Source: CAYOEV01 sp964403075 (GTDB taxonomy: Bacteria; Bacteroidota; Bacteroidia; Cytophagales; Cyclobacteriaceae). Taken from it: 64,000 nt of DNA. This document shows, in pieces, positions 35,055 through 44,900 of this stretch. Below the pieces are notes generated by a model. It did no database searches. It worked only from the letters and a program-made list of their open reading frames with translations, and was not told where the DNA came from. The DNA lies in NCBI GenBank assembly GCA_964403075.1, contig CAYOEV010000011.1, positions 1 to 64,000 of the forward strand, in the 5' to 3' direction. Every line of letters begins with the position of its first letter. Position 1 is the stretch's first letter. The translations under genes were made by a program, and so were the position numbers.

Positions 35055-35585
35055 ATGGAACAGCATGAAGTCATTGAACAAGCCCGGGCTTTCTTCGATA
35101 GCATAGAAGCCATTGACCTGCGAAGAGAAAGATGGAACTCGTCAATAAGCCTCAGATTAAAATCCAACCTACATGACCTAAAGGATAAAATCAATGGGCA
35201 GCAATACAAGAAATACACACTCGAAGTTTTAAACAAGTCTATTTTAGGAAGCTTGAATTCTGTCATGTTAAATATTGCACAAAATACAAGGCGCATTACA
35301 CTATTAAATGAATCCACTGAAGATTTAAAAATTGCCGGCGGAAAACTCATTTTCGGTCAAACCTTCAATGGCAAGGTGGCAGTATTTATTCATTACCCTT
35401 ACGTGACAAACTTTACAAAAAAAGGACAACAAATGATGATAGGTAAGTTTGAACCGGATGAGTTGACTGATGAAAAGATCAATGACTTCAGTTATCAATT
35501 TTTGGTAGAAATGAGCAAATGGTTCAGTGATGATTTTGATCAGGAGCGCGTGGTCGGGTTTCAGTTGACATCGGGCGAGGAGTAG
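35055..35585 (+). CDS. Hypothetical protein, 176 residues
   Basis: Soluble protein without signal peptide. A helical, Arg/Glu-rich N-terminal half (EQARAFFDSIEAIDLRRERW) is followed by a beta-rich C-terminal half (KLIFGQTFNGKVAVFIHYPY, then EPDELTDEKINDFSYQFL). The distribution suggests two small domains. No family recognised. It follows a terminator and has its own short upstream region, so it is probably transcribed separately. Confidence 0.72.
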   Translation: MEQHEVIEQARAFFDSIEAIDLRRERWNSSISLRLKSNLHDLKDKINGQQYKKYTLEVLNKSILGSLNSVMLNIAQNTRRITLLNESTEDLKIAGGKLIFGQTFNGKVAVFIHYPYVTNFTKKGQQMMIGKFEPDELTDEKINDFSYQFLVEMSKWFSDDFDQERVVGFQLTSGEE

Positions 35586-35664
35586 CGCGTTCTCATCGTC
35601 TAGTAGATATGATACCTAAATTTTTGGTCTGAAATTTGATAGGTTACGGTTATCAAAATACATC

Positions 35665-36783
35665 ATGAGAAGTCTAGGATTTTTTTTGGTCGTTATGGTA
35701 TCCGTTACCCTTCCAGGGCAGGAATTGGTGGCAACCGTAAAAGAATCCAGTAAAGGGGGTCTATGGGAAGGTTTGGATAGCCTTGATCTTAACAATCCGG
35801 AGGAAGCGTGGATTCGAGCGCAGGCATATCATCAAATAAGTTTATCTCACCAGGATCGTGAGACAGAGCAAGCCGCCGTGAGGGAGGCTGTCCTTGCTTA
35901 TCGCATGGCTTCGGCCGACGAGTTGCTGGGCCAGAGAGCCGAGCTGCAATTGAAACAATTGTGGATGCTCAAAATGAACGATGGCAGCCGCGCCTATGAA
36001 AATCAGGACATGGATGTGGCCAGCCACAAATTTGAATTAGGAACTTTGATTGAACCTGCGGACAGCACCGGCTACCTGTATCTGGCCACAGTCCGGAGTC
36101 AGATGGGCGATATTCAGGGTTTGGTTGATGCGTATGAGTCGCTGATTCAATATCACCCGCAACCGCATCATGTGATGGTTTTGATTCAGACGTATCGCAG
36201 TTTGGATGAACCACAAAAGGCCTTAACTGTGCTGGACACCATGGCGCATCTGTCGACATCACTGATCATTCAGGCCATAGAAATTCACATGGACTTGTTA
36301 CAATTTGATGAAACCCTGAAGTGGATCAATAAATTGGCGACACAATCCAGTGGAGCAGAGGTTCTTCTACGACAGGCACTCGTATACGAAGCCATGGAAG
36401 CGCAAGCGAATGTGGTCGGAAACGACACCCTCGGCGCTCAATGTTTGGCTGAAGCCGGTCGGTATTACTCTGCGTTGTTACAGAAGGAGGAAACCAACTA
36501 CATTGCCTTATTCAATCTGGCCTTACTCAAGCACCGATCTGCCAACCACATTTATGAAGATCTTCGACAGTTGTCCCGGGAAGCTTATGCTGTTCAAAGA
36601 GAATCGGAACTTGCACGTGCGGAATTATTGCTCAAAGAAGCGGTCGTACACATGCGAAGAGCTGTAGAGTTACGGCCGGATGATGTTCGTGCCTGGCTGG
36701 CGCTGGAAACGTTTTATACGCAGTTGGACTGGCCTTCGTCGTTGAAAGAGGTGAGCGAAGTTTTGACAAAATTTAATCGATGA
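35665..36783 (+). CDS. Exported TPR-repeat protein
   Basis: Protein of 372 residues with an N-terminal signal sequence (RSLGFFLVVMVSVTLPGQ). Helical repeats of TPR type run from about residue 45 to the end; A/L/Y spacing fits in DEPQKALTVLDTM, LRQALVYEAMEA and the C-terminal VELRPDDVRAWLALETFY. Such proteins act as periplasmic or outer-membrane scaffolds. The partner is unknown. Its last 11 nt overlap the convergent cinA gene. Confidence 0.82.
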   Translation: MRSLGFFLVVMVSVTLPGQELVATVKESSKGGLWEGLDSLDLNNPEEAWIRAQAYHQISLSHQDRETEQAAVREAVLAYRMASADELLGQRAELQLKQLWMLKMNDGSRAYENQDMDVASHKFELGTLIEPADSTGYLYLATVRSQMGDIQGLVDAYESLIQYHPQPHHVMVLIQTYRSLDEPQKALTVLDTMAHLSTSLIIQAIEIHMDLLQFDETLKWINKLATQSSGAEVLLRQALVYEAMEAQANVVGNDTLGAQCLAEAGRYYSALLQKEETNYIALFNLALLKHRSANHIYEDLRQLSREAYAVQRESELARAELLLKEAVVHMRRAVELRPDDVRAWLALETFYTQLDWPSSLKEVSEVLTKFNR

Positions 36784-38045
36784 GACATTTTTCGTTCAGG
36801 TGAAATCTCACCATATTCATGGCGGCATAAGCGGTGAGTTCTATATTCACCTTGCGATTGTTGGTGAACATAAATTTTTTGGCACTCAGCTCTTTCCCAT
36901 CGCTGTAGCCTACCCAAACGGTCCCCACTGGTTTTTGCGGCGTACCACCCCCTGGTCCGGCAATGCCGCTTACTGATATACCGATAGCAGACCGAAACAC
37001 GGAACGCACATTTTCTGCCAACTCTTTGACCACTTCTTCACTTACTGCCCCGTGGGTTTCCAGGGTTTCCTTTTTCACACCCAACACGCCCACTTTAATG
37101 TCGTTGGAGTAGGGGACAAAAGCGCCTTTGAAGTAAGCCGAGCTCCCTGGAATGGAAGTAATAAGTTGTGATAGATAGCCCCCTGTACAGCTTTCAGCTA
37201 TCGCCAGTGTTTGCTGCTCTCGCACCAATAATAGACCCAGGGCTTCCTGCAGGGAGACGTCTCTGTGGGCAAATACATATTTTTCGATGACCGGTAGTAT
37301 CTTTCGAATGAATGCCCTCATCTCTGATTTCAGGGCCTCTCTTTTTTCCCCTACACCTGTCAACCGTAATTTTACCAAACCTGTAGACGGCAGATAGGCG
37401 AGGCGGATATGGGCGGGTAGTGCAGCTTCCCAATCGGCTATTTTCTCAGCCAGCCGGCTTTCGGGAATGCCTACGGTACGCAGGATTTCATGATGAATTA
37501 CACCCTCCACAAAACGACTTTCAACTAGTTGTAGAATTGTGTCTGTCATCATACTTTTCATTTCGTAAGGCACCCCTGGCATCGCAATGAAAACCGTGCT
37601 GGGANNNNNNNNNNGGAGATTCCATCCAGATACCCGGTGCTGTACCCAGGTGATTGGAGATTTTTTCTGCACCTACAGGCATGAGGGCCTGTTTTCGGTT
37701 CAGTTCATTCATTTCACGACCTGCACGTTTGAATAAAGCTTCAACCTCCATAAGTGCTTCATCATTTATTTCCATGTCCACCTCAAAAAAGCGGGCCAGA
37801 CAGGGTTTGGTCAGATCGTCGTTGGTAGGCCCGAGACCGCCGGTGATAAAAACGATGTCTGACTCTCGATCGGCGCGCCTGAAGGCTTTAAGAATGGTTT
37901 CTTCACGATCAGGAATGGTGGTTTTTCTGACGACTCGAATACCTATTTTATCTAGTTCTCCACTTATCCAATGAGAGTTGGTATCCAACGTCTGACCATA
38001 AAGGATTTCATCACCAATGGTGATGATCTCGGCTGATGCCCGCAT
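36773..38045 (-). CDS. cinA: CinA-family nicotinamide-nucleotide amidase, interrupted by an assembly gap
   Basis: Two-domain protein: an N-terminal MoCF/MoaB-like domain (AEIITIGDEILYGQTLDTNS, FITGGLGPTNDDLTK) and a C-terminal PncC deamidase (AIAESCTGGYLSQLI, GISVSGIAGPGGGTPQKPVG) that recycles nicotinamide mononucleotide. The frame is broken only by ten N at 37605-37614. The flanks end and begin with the same three bases, GGA; if they are merged, the frame continues ...WMES-PSTVFIAMPGVP... and the protein is 419 residues, the usual family length. So the gene is most probably intact and the gap is an artefact. Confidence 0.92.
37605..37614. other. Assembly gap (10 N) inside cinA
   Basis: The left flank ends in ...CTGGGA and the right flank begins GGAGATT, sharing GGA. 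Collapsing N plus the shared bases restores the cinA reading frame and the conserved MPGVPYEM region, so no real sequence appears to be missing. Confidence 0.95.
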
Positions 38046-38100
38046 ATTTAGTTAGCTTTAAAAAGCTCAAAATTACTTCCAATTCTTTAGCTTTAGCTTC

Positions 38101-38844
38101 ATGAATAGTACATCAGTCCTACACAATATCGTTTTATTTCTCTTGATTGTAGTCCTGGCCAGTTGTACGGCTCAGCAGTTACAAACGGCTCAAAGTACCC
38201 TGGGTGGATATCTTGGCGATGAACCAGCTGCGCTCACCAGCGACGATGTGGCTGCCGGACTAAAGGAAGCCCTGATAAATGGAGTGACAAAAGGAGCGAA
38301 TCAGGCATCTGAAACCGATGGATACCTGAAAAATCCAGCCCTAAAAATACCTTTTCCACCAGAGGTACAAAAAGTTGAAAATAAACTCCGCGACATCGGC
38401 ATGAACAAGCTGGTCGATGATTTTATAAAAGCCTTGAACCGAGGAGCCGAGCAGGCCGCAGCGGAAGCCAAGCCAATTTTTATCTCATCGGTCAGACAAA
38501 TGACCATTGAGGATGCGTGGAATATCTTACGAGGAGAGGATAAAGAGGCCGCGACCAATTACCTCCGCCGTACCACGTCTCAACAATTGTACAACAGTTT
38601 CAATCCGATAATAGGCAGTGCCCTTGAAAGAACCAATGCAACGAAATATTACGGCGATATCATCAACACCTACAACAAAATTCCTTTTGTTGATAAGGTA
38701 AATCCTGACCTCGACGACTACGCCACCCAAAAGGCAATGGATGGACTGTTTGTATTGGTTGCTAAAGAGGAGCGGGCCATCCGTCAGGATCCGGTCAACC
38801 GGACCACAGATCTGCTGCGCAGGGTATTTAAGGCCCAAGATTAA
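38101..38844 (+). CDS. DUF4197 lipoprotein
   Basis: Protein of 247 residues with a lipoprotein signal (lipobox LASC, Cys22) followed by a DUF4197 domain over nearly the whole length. Recognisable elements are VAAGLKEALINGVTKGANQ, NPALKIPFPPEVQKVE, and the repeated DDFIKALNRGAEQAAAEAKPIF. Helical and periplasmic; the family is widespread but uncharacterised. It starts 55 bp from the divergent cinA gene and is followed by the EF-hand gene after 9 bp. Confidence 0.9.
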   Translation: MNSTSVLHNIVLFLLIVVLASCTAQQLQTAQSTLGGYLGDEPAALTSDDVAAGLKEALINGVTKGANQASETDGYLKNPALKIPFPPEVQKVENKLRDIGMNKLVDDFIKALNRGAEQAAAEAKPIFISSVRQMTIEDAWNILRGEDKEAATNYLRRTTSQQLYNSFNPIIGSALERTNATKYYGDIINTYNKIPFVDKVNPDLDDYATQKAMDGLFVLVAKEERAIRQDPVNRTTDLLRRVFKAQD

Positions 38845-38853
38845 AATTTTTAG

Positions 38854-39417
38854 ATGTTGACAGAATTACAAAAACAAAAGTGGACCCATTATTTCTGGGT
38901 ATTGGATCAGGACCGCAATGGTGTCCTGGAGGCAGAAGACTTTGTGGAAATTGGTGAGGCACTCTGCGTACTTTGGCGCTTCAAGCCAGGTACTGAAATG
39001 TATGAGTTCGTCACCAATCGATGCATGCAAAATTGGCACATGTTTAAAGATAACTTTGAGACATTGGGCGGTCGTGCCGACCTGCAGGGGTTTCTGCAAT
39101 TTGCAAATTACATGCTCAGTCCAGAGGGTGCCCAGGTTTACAACGACTTCGTACGACGGGTTATCAGTGAAACCTTTGACTTCTTCGATTTCAACAAAGA
39201 TGGGGTGATTTCCATCAATGAATATGTGGACATGTTCATGGCCTACCACATACCAATAAAGTATTCGGCCAAAGCGTTTATAAAATTAGATCGCGACGGA
39301 GATGAGGAAGTGACAAAGGAAGAACTATTAACGGCTACTGACGAATTCTTTAAATCCGATAATCTTAAAGCACCAGGCAATTGGTTATTTGGCTTTTGGG
39401 GTGATAAAGAAGATTAA
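38854..39417 (+). CDS. EF-hand calcium-binding protein
   Basis: Cytoplasmic-looking protein of 187 residues with three canonical EF-hand loops. They are 18-29 (DQDRNGVLEAED, ends in Asp), 112-123 (DFNKDGVISINE) and 146-157 (DRDGDEEVTKEE), all with acidic residues at positions 1, 3, 5 and 12. A degenerate fourth hand could lie near 60-85. The layout resembles sarcoplasmic/calexcitin-type proteins and bacterial calerythrin. It has no signal peptide, so it probably buffers or senses calcium inside the cell. Only 9 bp follow the DUF4197 gene; its stop is 2 bp from the convergent propeller-gene stop. Confidence 0.92.
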   Translation: MLTELQKQKWTHYFWVLDQDRNGVLEAEDFVEIGEALCVLWRFKPGTEMYEFVTNRCMQNWHMFKDNFETLGGRADLQGFLQFANYMLSPEGAQVYNDFVRRVISETFDFFDFNKDGVISINEYVDMFMAYHIPIKYSAKAFIKLDRDGDEEVTKEELLTATDEFFKSDNLKAPGNWLFGFWGDKED

Positions 39418-39419
39418 CA

Positions 39420-42167
39420 CTATTTTGTCATTACCGCGAAGGTCTTTTTAAGCTGAGTCCTCATTGTCTTTCCACCTCCCTCGAGCATTAGCTTCCTAAG
39501 CAAGGCTTCCAGTGGGAATACCAGAAGAGCCACACTCGCATCAATCAAAAAGTCAACCACAGGGGTGCTTTCAAAGGACAGGTTACCGCTTATGAGGGCT
39601 TGTATTAGTTCTATAATAAGTACCAGTGTGAGTACGCTGAGTGCTCCCTTAATGAAACGGTTGATAGATTTTTCCTGGTTTAGTCTAGAGGTGAAGTAGA
39701 TGATAAGTCCAAGTACAAATACCTGTATGAAGTAGAACCAGGGCTGCTGCCAGTATGGAGCTGGGACAATAAATTTAACAGATCGAGTCTCCTCCATGTG
39801 TCCAAAGGAGTCTTTTACGCGTGCTTTCAATTCGTAGTCGCCAGGGGGTAAAAAACTAAAATCGATGAGGTTGGCTTTGGTCCATTCGGACCAGTCGTCG
39901 TGACGGCCTACCAACTTATATTGAAACTCAGGTTTTAGTATTCCGAGGTAATCCGGCTTGCTTAATTCTACGCTTATGAAGGCCTCATTGTAATTGAAAA
40001 TTATTTGATCATCCAGTGGCAATACTCCTTTTTCACTGGAAATGCGTTTAATGAAAACACTGGAGAGGGAAGCTTGTTGGATCTCCTTGTGAGCGGCAAA
40101 AGAGAGCAGTTGATTGTCGGTAGTCAATAGCCAGTAACGGTTTAGGTCTTTGTCATAGGAAATGTATGTAAGATCTGGAAAAACACCCATGTAATTGAAT
40201 GTCTCTGTTTCTCCATTTTCCTTAAGTGCTTTCCAGGTGGTGCCGTTATACAGCCAAACCATTTTTTCTTCTGTATGCACATGGTGATGGGCTACGCCAA
40301 GTTCCTCGGCTATTTTAGAATCTTTGACTATTCTTTGCTGCTTCCTGTCAAAGCGGTAGTACCCTTGCGTGTTGATAAAAAAGAGATTGTGTTCTCGTTC
40401 CCATATGCTTAGTTCGTCGTAAAATCGATTATTGATTTGGTATTGCTCCAGAATATCAAAACTTCCCCCATTCAGTTGGCCACGATATATGTGTGTGGTT
40501 CCAGCCAGCCACACCATATCTTCAGCATCCACGTAGGCGTTAAGAACATAATCTTCAAAATAGTAGCTCGATTCTTCTTGCCATATGCCCTGGTAAAACT
40601 GATATGATTTAAGCGTGCCATCCGAGGTGCTGATCAACAAAACATCGTTCGAAGGAATGGCATATGCATACCTTACATTTTCAGAGATGACCCGAAGCGC
40701 TCCGCGCTTTGTGATTTCATAAACACCACTAAGTCCAGTGGCCAGCAATCGGCCGCCCACATAGAACAGCTGCCTGAATTTCCCATCCGTACCCGCTACT
40801 TTTCGGAATTCATAATTGATACCTGTCACAATTCTTTCAACCTCGCGAACGTATTTCACCCGCTTGACGGGCAGGTATTCTTTCTGGTACACTTTTTTGA
40901 ATACGCCTTTAACTTCTTTTATTTCTTTGGTTTCTACTTTTTCAGATCGTTCTCGTTTTTTTAAAAGCCCACTTAAAAAGCCCTTTTTATTTTGACCGTC
41001 GTCTGACGATACCTTCACACTCTTGGTAAATGTTTGTGTGCCGGGCACGGTCACCTGTCTGGTCACCGCGCGGGCGCCTATGCGAACGACCCTGCGTTCC
41101 TTTACCTCTTCCCGGTAAGAAGTGTCTTGATGAAAATAATAAACGCCCAGACTAGTGGTCACCCATAATGTACCATTGATTCGCTGAGCTTCAACAAGAT
41201 TGCCCTCAAGTCCTGAAAAGTGAGAATAATTATAGGCTGGAAAAAGAGGTGCGATCCTCGTCAATCCAAATTCATGAGCAACCCAGACACCACCATCCAA
41301 ATCGGCATACATGGCATGAATTTCATTGTCAGGCAGCCCCGAGTGATAATTGGATATTTCGAAATAATTCGGAGATTGTGAACTTAGAAACAGAACACCA
41401 CTTTCCAGCGTACTGGAGGCGAGCAGTGTATCATTGACCCAAGTGAGCCCCGTGATGGTGACCTCGGCACTTTTTAGCCGATCATTAATGTCCAGTCTTT
41501 CGAAAGCTCCTCCGTCCAAACGATAAAGCGTACCATTCAGGTCTGCTGCGTACACGTGCTCACCATTGGGTGAGCGTACAATGTCTCCCCACTGCAAGGT
41601 GCCATCGGGTTGAGCTACCAGTCCCTTCGGAGTTATTCTGTGTGTGAGCCCGTCTTCAGTATTGATGTACAATTCCTTTCCCCAGGCATAAACGTTTAGA
41701 AAATCCCCATCTATGCGTTGCGTAATTTGTTCAGTCTCCAAATCCAATTGGTACATGGTTTTGTGACTCAGAAAATACAGGTGTCCCTGATGTATGAAGG
41801 TGTAGTTGAAATGATGATCCAATGAATCACTATCCAGTAAGGATACGTATTGGTATTTGTTATCCCGTATGGACATTTTACCAAAACCGCCAATGCAACC
41901 AATGTACGTAGCATTGTTGACTGGATGCATGGCAAGTGACAGGGCGGAGCTTGGCGTTCGGAAGAATTCCCAATTGTCCCCATCATATTGCAATAACCCA
42001 AACCGATTGGCTACTTGTATAAGTCCATTGGCATCGGTAAGAAGATCGAAATTTACATTGTCTATTTCAGAGTGTTTTGGATGATGATGGGTGAGCACAA
42101 AGTCTCCTCTCTGTGCATACAGCAATGACCCCGTCAAAATAAATAAGCCGGTTAATAAACGCTTCAT
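39420..42167 (-). CDS. Propeller/Y_Y_Y protein with C-terminal membrane domain, paralogue 1
   Basis: Protein of 915 residues. Signal peptide MKRLLTGLFILTGSLLYAQ; regulator-propeller blades to about 740; Y_Y_Y domain at about 745-803 (YKLVGRHDDWSEW, FSFLPPGDYELKARV). Three hydrophobic helices follow: 808-828, 840-860 and 868-893, the last containing STPVVDFLIDASVALLVFPLE. In the better-known hybrid two-component proteins a kinase follows the Y_Y_Y domain; here nothing catalytic is visible. An insertion of about 95 residues, rich in Lys, Arg and Glu, lies at about 351-448 inside the propeller, against about 42 in paralogue 2. Output is unknown; it may signal through membrane partners. Confidence 0.85.
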   Translation of the reverse strand: MKRLLTGLFILTGSLLYAQRGDFVLTHHHPKHSEIDNVNFDLLTDANGLIQVANRFGLLQYDGDNWEFFRTPSSALSLAMHPVNNATYIGCIGGFGKMSIRDNKYQYVSLLDSDSLDHHFNYTFIHQGHLYFLSHKTMYQLDLETEQITQRIDGDFLNVYAWGKELYINTEDGLTHRITPKGLVAQPDGTLQWGDIVRSPNGEHVYAADLNGTLYRLDGGAFERLDINDRLKSAEVTITGLTWVNDTLLASSTLESGVLFLSSQSPNYFEISNYHSGLPDNEIHAMYADLDGGVWVAHEFGLTRIAPLFPAYNYSHFSGLEGNLVEAQRINGTLWVTTSLGVYYFHQDTSYREEVKERRVVRIGARAVTRQVTVPGTQTFTKSVKVSSDDGQNKKGFLSGLLKKRERSEKVETKEIKEVKGVFKKVYQKEYLPVKRVKYVREVERIVTGINYEFRKVAGTDGKFRQLFYVGGRLLATGLSGVYEITKRGALRVISENVRYAYAIPSNDVLLISTSDGTLKSYQFYQGIWQEESSYYFEDYVLNAYVDAEDMVWLAGTTHIYRGQLNGGSFDILEQYQINNRFYDELSIWEREHNLFFINTQGYYRFDRKQQRIVKDSKIAEELGVAHHHVHTEEKMVWLYNGTTWKALKENGETETFNYMGVFPDLTYISYDKDLNRYWLLTTDNQLLSFAAHKEIQQASLSSVFIKRISSEKGVLPLDDQIIFNYNEAFISVELSKPDYLGILKPEFQYKLVGRHDDWSEWTKANLIDFSFLPPGDYELKARVKDSFGHMEETRSVKFIVPAPYWQQPWFYFIQVFVLGLIIYFTSRLNQEKSINRFIKGALSVLTLVLIIELIQALISGNLSFESTPVVDFLIDASVALLVFPLEALLRKLMLEGGGKTMRTQLKKTFAVMTK

Positions 42168-42234
42168 AAAAAACTCTCAGGAGTAGTGGAGGACGAATTT
42201 AATACTATTCAACGAATGCAAAATTTTCTATGGC

Positions 42235-44838
42235 TTATTCGTCTACCGGTTTTATCTTCTTTAAATCCCCACCTGTTCGCTTTTTCAGTCGTTTAAGTTT
42301 ATCTGGCAACTCTTTTGAAAGATCGGATTCAAGCATTAAACGTCTAAGAAAAAACTCAATGGGAAAAATCAAGAGTGCAATACTGGCATCGATCATAAAG
42401 TCTATAACGGGGGTACTTTCGACACTCACGTAAGCACTGATCACTGACTGGAAGAATTCGATCACAAAAACAAGGACCATTACCGTGAGGGCGCCTTTGA
42501 GTAGACGGTTGTATTTGTTTTGATCAGATATTTTTGAAATGTAAACCACGAGCGCACCCAGCAAAACAATCTGGATCAGGTAAAACCACGGCTGCTGCCA
42601 ATAAGGGGCGCGAACCCGAAACGCAATAGGACTGGCTTCTTCCAGGCTACCAAAAGAGTCCTGTGTGCGCACACGCAGGGTGTAGGCGCCAGGCGGCAAA
42701 TAGTTGAAATCAAATCTGTTGTTGGAAGACCAGTCAGACCACTCGTTCATTAGTCCATCTACTTTGTACTGATACTCTGGATGTAAAATACCCAGATAAT
42801 CTGGCTTGACGAGCTCAAAAGCTATCTGGTTGTCTTCATAGGTGAATTCGAGGTTCGAAGTCGGGGGCAATTCACCGGTGGTTGCCGACACACTCTTCAG
42901 GTAAATAGGATAGCGTTGGGTAAACTCTTCAATATTTTCGGAAGTATACTTCAGTAGTTCGTTCTCAGATGTAATCAGCCAGTATTCCCTGGATTTGGGA
43001 TTCTGGCTCACGTACCTGAGATTGGGGAAGATGCCTAAAAACTTAAACTCACTGATTCCCTTAGAAGAGAGACGATACCAAATTTTGCCGTTAAAAATCC
43101 ATATTTCCCCGGCGTCATTTTCTATGTGCTCAACTACCTCACCCACGCGGGTATTTAATTCCTGAGCAGCCTGTAGTTCTGTGTCGGCACTATCCAAATA
43201 ATAGAAGCCTTTGGATGTGACGAAGTACATGCGATCTTCAAAACTTGTGATGCTTACGTTGTCAAAATATTGATTGGCAAGTTTATATTTGGCCTCCATG
43301 TTGATGGCAGTATCGGAGGGGACCCCTTCATAAATACCTGACGAACCCGCAAACCACAAATGGTCGTTTTCGTCTTGGTATATATTTACCACCAGCTCAT
43401 TCAATGGCGTCGAGGCGATTTCTATCCAATAGTTTCTACGCTTCTGGTAAAGCTTTACCTGACCGATTTTATTACTCAGTACCAGTTGATTTTTTTCCGG
43501 TATCGGATAGGCAAACTGTACAGATTCTGCGATGGCTAATTTGATGCCCTCCTGCGATATTTCATACACGCCGGAGTTACTGACTGCAATGATCTGCTGG
43601 TTGAAATCAAAAAGCTGCTTGTATTTACCAGAACTGCCAGGGACCTGTTCAAATCGATAGTTGAACCCGATGGGAATTTTATCAACCATACGTATCTGTC
43701 CGTCACTGTTGAAAACGGCATTTTTGAATTTATCTAGCAATGATTTTCCTTTCTTCTTATTCTTAGGTGGATCTACGTAATAGATCTGCTCTTGAAAAGA
43801 AGTATCTCGTTTTAGATAATAAATACCCAGGCTGGTGTTTATCCATAACTTATTTTTTATTTCCTTCACCTGTATAAGATTGCCGTCCCACCCTGGAAAA
43901 TTCGAATAGCTGTAAGCAGGAAATGCTGGACTTATGCGCGTAATACCATATTCATGCGCAGCCCAGATACCACCTTCCTCATCGGTAGTGATTGCGTACA
44001 CCTCGTTGTCTGGCAAACCACTTTGGTAATCCGTAATTTCTATGAATTCAGGGTCCTTGATATTGAACAGTGCTATCCCGTTTTCAGCGGTTGCACAAGC
44101 GAATAACGTATCGTTTACCCAATCCACATCCGTGATGGTCAATTGACGGGTGTAGGCCAATCGATTTTGAGGCAAAAAGCTACGACCAAGGCTATCGAGC
44201 AGGAAGAGACCTCCGCTCAGGTCCATACCTATGTTCAGCAGATTTGAGGGTGATGAGACGATCTTCGACATGGCCGCACCTACCGTAGATTGAGGTATGA
44301 TTTTCGTAGACGTTATTTGATAAGTAGACTGGTCTTGTAGGTTGACGAACAGTTCATCATCTTGAACATAGAAATTGTTAAAATCGCCATCTACACAATA
44401 GGTCTGGTTATTTTTATAATAACAGGCGCGTAGTTTACTTACAAATAGAATGCCTCCCCTGAAGTGTATGGCTTGTTCAAATAATACATCCGTTCCCTCA
44501 GATTCGTATAAGGGTACAAAGACCTCTCGATTATTCCTGAAGGTGATTTTACCAAACATACCCAGACAACCTACAAAGAGTGAATCGTGGGAATCCACAG
44601 CTAATGAAAGAGCGGCTGAGGGCGTGCTGAAGTACTCCCAGGTGTTGCCATCAAATTTTATGACCCCGGAACGATTGGCCAGACAAATCTGACCCTTTTG
44701 GTCAATAAGGATGTCATAATTGGTGTTGTCAATGTGATGGTTATTGGGTTCGTGATTACTCAACAAGAAATCACCAGTTTGTGCGGTGGATAAAGACTGA
44801 ATGAAGGCCAGTAAGAGGGGTAATAAAATTCGACGCAT
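42235..44838 (-). CDS. Propeller/Y_Y_Y protein with C-terminal membrane domain, paralogue 2
   Basis: Paralogue of the gene at 39420-42167 with the same order: signal peptide (MRRILLPLLLAFIQSLSTAQ), propeller blades, Y_Y_Y domain (YKVDGLMNEWSDW, FNYLPPGAYTLRV), then three membrane helices (WFYLIQIVLLGALVVYI; LTVMVLVFVIEFFQSVI; TPVIDFMIDASIALLIFPIE). The C-terminal helices are the most conserved part between the two. No kinase or DNA-binding domain. I chose the ATG at 44838 because it leads directly into the signal peptide; the frame extends to 44892. It lies 62 bp after the subtilase stop and 67 bp before paralogue 1, so one operon is likely. Confidence 0.85.
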   Translation of the reverse strand: MRRILLPLLLAFIQSLSTAQTGDFLLSNHEPNNHHIDNTNYDILIDQKGQICLANRSGVIKFDGNTWEYFSTPSAALSLAVDSHDSLFVGCLGMFGKITFRNNREVFVPLYESEGTDVLFEQAIHFRGGILFVSKLRACYYKNNQTYCVDGDFNNFYVQDDELFVNLQDQSTYQITSTKIIPQSTVGAAMSKIVSSPSNLLNIGMDLSGGLFLLDSLGRSFLPQNRLAYTRQLTITDVDWVNDTLFACATAENGIALFNIKDPEFIEITDYQSGLPDNEVYAITTDEEGGIWAAHEYGITRISPAFPAYSYSNFPGWDGNLIQVKEIKNKLWINTSLGIYYLKRDTSFQEQIYYVDPPKNKKKGKSLLDKFKNAVFNSDGQIRMVDKIPIGFNYRFEQVPGSSGKYKQLFDFNQQIIAVSNSGVYEISQEGIKLAIAESVQFAYPIPEKNQLVLSNKIGQVKLYQKRRNYWIEIASTPLNELVVNIYQDENDHLWFAGSSGIYEGVPSDTAINMEAKYKLANQYFDNVSITSFEDRMYFVTSKGFYYLDSADTELQAAQELNTRVGEVVEHIENDAGEIWIFNGKIWYRLSSKGISEFKFLGIFPNLRYVSQNPKSREYWLITSENELLKYTSENIEEFTQRYPIYLKSVSATTGELPPTSNLEFTYEDNQIAFELVKPDYLGILHPEYQYKVDGLMNEWSDWSSNNRFDFNYLPPGAYTLRVRTQDSFGSLEEASPIAFRVRAPYWQQPWFYLIQIVLLGALVVYISKISDQNKYNRLLKGALTVMVLVFVIEFFQSVISAYVSVESTPVIDFMIDASIALLIFPIEFFLRRLMLESDLSKELPDKLKRLKKRTGGDLKKIKPVDE

Positions 44839-44900
44839 GCTTACATTCATTTGGAAGCGCAAAGTAACTATTCCTGCTGCGCAAATAGCCACCCGGGATA

